Positions 60,984 to 64,000 of a stretch of 64,000 nucleotides of DNA are shown here, piece after piece. Origin of the DNA: Companilactobacillus mishanensis (GTDB taxonomy: Bacteria; Bacillota; Bacilli; Lactobacillales; Lactobacillaceae); contig NZ_RHON01000004.1 in assembly GCF_003946505.1 (NCBI RefSeq), positions 1-64,000 on the forward strand, in the 5' to 3' direction. Position numbers and translations under genes: made by a program. How positions within the stretch are numbered: position 1 is the stretch's first letter; each line of letters begins with the position of its first letter. Under the pieces are notes generated by a model. That model saw only the letters and a list, made by a program, of their open reading frames with translations, had not been told where the DNA came from and did not search any database.

Positions 60984-62051
60984 TTAAAATGAAGCCATCG
61001 GATCTTCATTGTAACGTTCGCCATTTTCAATATTTATCAAAACGTAAGTATCATTCAGTGCACCATCGGTTGCGCGAGTACCAAAGTAGACATAAGTTCC
61101 CTGCAGTCTGAGTGAACCAGAAGCATACGATTCATCTTTTGATCCGTCGTGAACTAGTGGGTTAACTTGAATATTACCCTCTTACTTGTTGGCAATCATG
61201 TGTTCCCCGTCATTGTCGTATTCTCTGTAAGGTAAGTCATACTTCTTTCTCATTTGATCAATTGTGTAGATACTCTTATATTTCTTACCATCTTTATCAG
61301 TGAGAGTGTATTTTAATGGTTTTGTACCGCTGTTTGATGATGAAGATGATTTAGTTTTAACACCTTTTGCATAGTCATCTGCAGCAGCATCTAAAGCTTT
61401 CTTTGATTTGTATTTGCTGTACCAACCAACATTATTCTTTTTACTTAAGTTCGCAGACTTGGCTTTTGCTAGCGGATCTTTATCAGTACTATTTGAAAAT
61501 AAGGAAGAAATCCCTGCTTGTGTTACACCATTTTTAACAGTAAATCTGATTTTGATGTAGCAAACTGGATGCTCTGCATCGTAATGATTATCGATACCTC
61601 TAATTACAAATTCATTAGGCGCAACTTGCATGTACTTGGGCGAATCCATAATCATTGTATCTCCAAGGCCAAAAGATACAGATTTATTCTGAATAGTTAA
61701 TTTGTCCATAGCTTTGTCTTCGCCATATGCAGAGTGTCTACCGTAGTAACCTCTGTATTTGGCAGGCACACCATTTGTCCATGAGCTTGAATATGTTGCT
61801 GCACTATTAGTGTTAGAAGTGTGTTTTGCTCCAAAACCGAAGAAACCACCTGACTTCTTATTAGAAGTACTCTTCGTTTTGTTACCAGAATTGTCATTTT
61901 CGTTGGAGTTGCCAGAACCTGATTTTGTTGATGAGATTTGGTTTTTCTCAGGTACTGATGGAGTTGATGAATTTGAACAACCTACTAGAACAGATCCTAA
62001 TAGTGTGAATGATAAAACTAATATAGAATGCTTTACTTTGGAAAGCTTCAT
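60984..62051 (-). pseudogene. Second lipoprotein of the pair, interrupted by TAA
   Basis: The frame starts with a lipobox VLVGC (Cys at 25) and shows the same blocks as its paralogue: GVPAKYRGYYGR, SVSFGLGD, GIDNHYD and YTIDQMRKKYDLPY. It stops at 61182-61184 (TAA) after 289 residues. The same frame then continues for 65 codons to 60984 and encodes the expected end (VNPLVHDGSKDESYASGS, then YFGTRATDGA and INIENGE), matching the paralogue's VENPTVHSGSSDETHAEGS tail. A single nonsense change therefore removed the C-terminal part, probably from CAA, AAA or GAA. The truncated 289-residue lipoprotein may still be made. AAGGGG lies 9 bases before ATG. Confidence 0.8.
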
Positions 62052-62090
62052 AAATATAATCCCCTTTTTGTTGATTGACTATAGTTAAAT

Positions 62091-62156
62091 CTTACTTCTG
62101 ATATGTGTTGGAACAAGAATCAAAACTGGTACATTTTAGTTTTTGGCGTTATAACG
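62091..62156 (-). promoter_or_regulatory. Shared upstream block, copy 2
   Basis: On the minus strand: ATCGTTATAACG (palindrome at 62147-62156), 12 bases, ATGTACCAG, TTTTGATTCTTG, and GTAAG 24 bases further. It lies about 95 bases before the lipoprotein start. Spacing between palindrome and ATGTACCA is 12 bases here and in copy 3, but 3 in copy 1. Confidence 0.6.
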
Positions 62157-62290
62157 ATTGATTTTATAATTTTAAAAATCATGAATCAATCGTCAAGCAT
62201 GGTTGAATCAAATACATACTTAGATACCATAGATTCAGCAATGTTGCATCAGCTATGATTTTTACAAGAATGAACGTGTGGACAAAGAAT

Positions 62291-62325
62291 AGTCAGTCTA
62301 GCCTCGTTATCAGGATAGACTGACT
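62291..62325 (-). terminator. Hairpin after the gene at 62372
   Basis: AGTCAGTCTAGCCT (62291-62304) pairs with AGGATAGACTGACT (62312-62325) with one mismatch around a seven-base loop. On the minus strand only ATTCTTT follows, so the T-run is imperfect. It may act in both directions. Confidence 0.6.
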
Positions 62326-62371
62326 TAAGTAAGAATTAATTTAATTTAAAATTCATGAGTATAAATGGTGA

Positions 62372-63208
62372 TTACTCTAAGACATGAGGATAATATTTTG
62401 CGGTTTCAATTTCGTGTAATTCAGTGGAAGCTTTATCATCTTTGGGTAACCCATTTTGTTTGTAATACATGGCACTGTTTGGATCATCATCTATGTGATA
62501 ATTAAATGTACTACGATCATACGTTTTATAGAAATCTCCTTGACCATAAATTGTGTGAGTCGATGGTTGATAGAATTGACCCGGAGCAACACGGTAAAGG
62601 CTATTGGGATTATATTCAAATGTCCCATTGTAGTCCGGACCGTAAAGTGGACTCCCGTTGTTATCAGATATTTTTCCTTCTTCACCAGTGGAATTGTCTT
62701 TATATTCGTAATGGGTTACATCTGATTCTTGTTTAGTTTGTAGAGCAGTATAAGCAGTTCCCGAATCGTGATCTTTTAATTCTCCTGACTGGGTTTTTTC
62801 GATTGCAATTTTTCTTGCACCATTGTTTGATTTATTGGGTGTAACACTGATGTTTCCTGAGTTGCTCTTACTTATCTTGCCATCAAAAAATTTGTGTTCA
62901 GGGTAAATATTGCCATTTGCTTGTTTTCTAAACTCATAAACTCCCTTTGTGCCGAAAGGATGAATAGCAAGTATTCGATCTGGGTTTTGTTTATCCTGTA
63001 AGAAAATATTGTCGTTTGATTTAGTTTTTTTCCTATTTGAATTTGTTTTGATTGAAGCATCTGCTTTATCGTTATGCTTATTAATGTTATTCTCAGTTGT
63101 TTTAATATTTGTATCTGAATAACTATTGTATGCCGAATAGATAATTCCGAAAATCACAGCTGACACAATTATTGCAATGGAAATTATCAGTTTAAAATGT
63201 TTTTTCAT
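62372..63208 (-). CDS. Membrane-anchored secreted protein, unknown function
   Basis: A 278-residue protein. ATG at 63208 is chosen because GGAGG lies 11 bases upstream; the frame is open further upstream, but without a binding site. KKHFK and a hydrophobic segment (about 6-24) form a signal anchor or signal peptide. A K/N/T/D-rich linker follows to about 70. The remainder is polar and beta-rich: HPFGTKGVYEFRKQANG, SGNISVTPNKSNNG, DSGTAYTALQTK, YGPDYNGTFEYNPNSLYRVAPGQFY and STHTIYGQGDFYKTYDR. I do not recognise a family. The conserved upstream block suggests co-regulation with the metalloprotease and the lipoprotein pair. Confidence 0.8.
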   Translation of the reverse strand: MKKHFKLIISIAIIVSAVIFGIIYSAYNSYSDTNIKTTENNINKHNDKADASIKTNSNRKKTKSNDNIFLQDKQNPDRILAIHPFGTKGVYEFRKQANGNIYPEHKFFDGKISKSNSGNISVTPNKSNNGARKIAIEKTQSGELKDHDSGTAYTALQTKQESDVTHYEYKDNSTGEEGKISDNNGSPLYGPDYNGTFEYNPNSLYRVAPGQFYQPSTHTIYGQGDFYKTYDRSTFNYHIDDDPNSAMYYKQNGLPKDDKASTELHEIETAKYYPHVLE

Positions 63209-63248
63209 AAAAGGAAATTCCTCCATATTCTTATTTGTATGGTTAAAG

Positions 63249-63314
63249 CTTACTTCAGACAGCACGTGATTCAAGAAACAATGCTGGTACATTTTTAGTT
63301 TATCCGTTATAACG
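63249..63314 (-). promoter_or_regulatory. Shared upstream block, copy 3
   Basis: On the minus strand: ATCGTTATAACG (palindrome at 63305-63314), 12 bases, ATGTACCAG, CATTGTTTCTT, and GTAAG 24 bases further. It lies in the divergent region between this gene and the metalloprotease at 63430, which it might also influence. Confidence 0.6.
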
Positions 63315-63429
63315 ATAGATTTTATGTTTATTATTTTTACGCATGTGTATATAATAATCATATTAATACAAATAAACTTATATTTTATTATTTTATTGAG
63401 TAATAAATAAACATAGGGGATGTTAACAC

Positions 63430-63927
63430 ATGAAAAGATTTTCAAAGTTATTTCTATTATCACTTGTTGCTGGTGTAACTGTCTTTGTCTCAGCCGCTGG
63501 AACGATTAATGCAGCAAGTACGGATTCTCCAAAACAACAAACTCTTATTCAATGGAACATTAGTAGAATATCAGCTATTGATCCTGGTGGATATACTTAT
63601 TATATTGAGAGTAGTAATACCAAATTAATTAATGACTTTAAGAGTGCGGCACAAATGGTAAATGATGAGCAGGGGTCAAAACCTAATAATAAATATAAGC
63701 TGATGGTAGTAAGCAACAAGGCTGATGCCAAGTTCGTTGTTAAGGATAATCAAATTATTGATTCAAATGAGTTGTATGATGAAATTGATTATCTTAATGG
63801 TGATGGTTGGATCGATGGCGGCGAAATTCTGGTTACAAATAAAGCTGTTCAGCAAGATGATGCTCAAATTATCAAGGACCTATATCATGAAATAAATCAT
63901 TCAATGGGACTGGGTGATAATAAGTAA
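63430..63927 (+). CDS. Secreted zinc metalloprotease-like protein, short C-terminus
   Basis: A 165-residue protein with a clear signal peptide (KRFSK, hydrophobic core, cleavage after INA near residue 28). The zinc motif HEINHSMGLGD lies at 153-163 and is the HExxHxxGxxD type, as in the other metalloprotease in this window. The protein ends two residues after the motif, so the Met-turn and the C-terminal helix of metzincins are missing. In the next frames I see no obvious continuation. It may be truncated and inactive, or an unusual minimal form. GGGG lies 10 bases before ATG. The 73 bases after the stop codon contain nothing I can identify. Confidence 0.75.
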   Translation: MKRFSKLFLLSLVAGVTVFVSAAGTINAASTDSPKQQTLIQWNISRISAIDPGGYTYYIESSNTKLINDFKSAAQMVNDEQGSKPNNKYKLMVVSNKADAKFVVKDNQIIDSNELYDEIDYLNGDGWIDGGEILVTNKAVQQDDAQIIKDLYHEINHSMGLGDNK

Positions 63928-64000
63928 TCGCACATTGTCCCATTAAATGTTTAAACAGAAAGAAATCTCAATTTAAAGTTATTACAAGCAAACATTTGGT

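Noticed and set aside
62372-63463. Longer form of the minus-strand secreted protein starting at 63463
   Set aside because: The extra 85 residues are encoded by AT-rich promoter sequence that contains the shared upstream block. ATG at 63208 has GGAGG upstream and begins a normal signal anchor.

Overview
The window looks like chromosome of a low-GC Gram-positive bacterium, most probably a member of the Lactobacillaceae. The reasons are the 3' end of a lactobacillus-like 5S rRNA at position 1, short A/T-rich promoters, an LPQTG sortase signal, an Mga-type regulator, and a TauE/DUF1634 pair. The genus cannot be fixed from the sequence alone.

Layout. 1-808: end of an rRNA operon and a small membrane-anchored protein. 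809-52440: two giant, tandem, same-strand paralogous genes that fill about three quarters of the window. Gene A (1697-25960) encodes 8087 residues. Gene B (27333-52400) has 8355 codon positions but is interrupted by one in-frame TAA at codon 242. Each has a near-identical signal peptide, an N-terminal domain of about 145 residues, a Q/N/S/T-rich linker and two copies of a ~120-residue soluble domain. These are followed by about 7,300-7,400 residues of almost uninterrupted hydrophobic sequence (L, I, V, A, F, G, P and N, with few charges) built of large tandem modules, then a conserved tail motif AIPSVGFWVHNDPL. Only gene B adds a linker and an LPQTG cell-wall sorting signal. Both genes have long upstream non-coding regions and nearly the same promoter (TTGATA, 17 bp, TATTAT).

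52441-58540: an Mga-like regulator that may control the giant genes; a structured RNA or leader ending in a perfect terminator; then a compact apparent operon of MFS transporter, membrane-anchored alpha/beta hydrolase, unrecognised small acidic protein, TauE/SafE permease and DUF1634 membrane protein.

58541-64000: an accessory block of secreted proteins. It holds two metalloproteases with an HExxHxxGxxD zinc motif, two paralogous lipoproteins (one broken by an in-frame TAA), a membrane-anchored secreted protein, and a DUF1828 protein that seems to lack its usual partner domain. Three of the minus-strand genes share a conserved upstream block (CGTTATAACG plus ATGTACCAG and more), so they probably form one regulon. 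A 51-bp terminator-bearing repeat flanks a 1.4-kb cassette here.

The most likely undescribed system is the pair of giant hydrophobic surface proteins with their shared promoter and leader architecture and the neighbouring Mga-like regulator. Their function, topology and export route cannot be read from known families. All family assignments were made by eye, without database searches.
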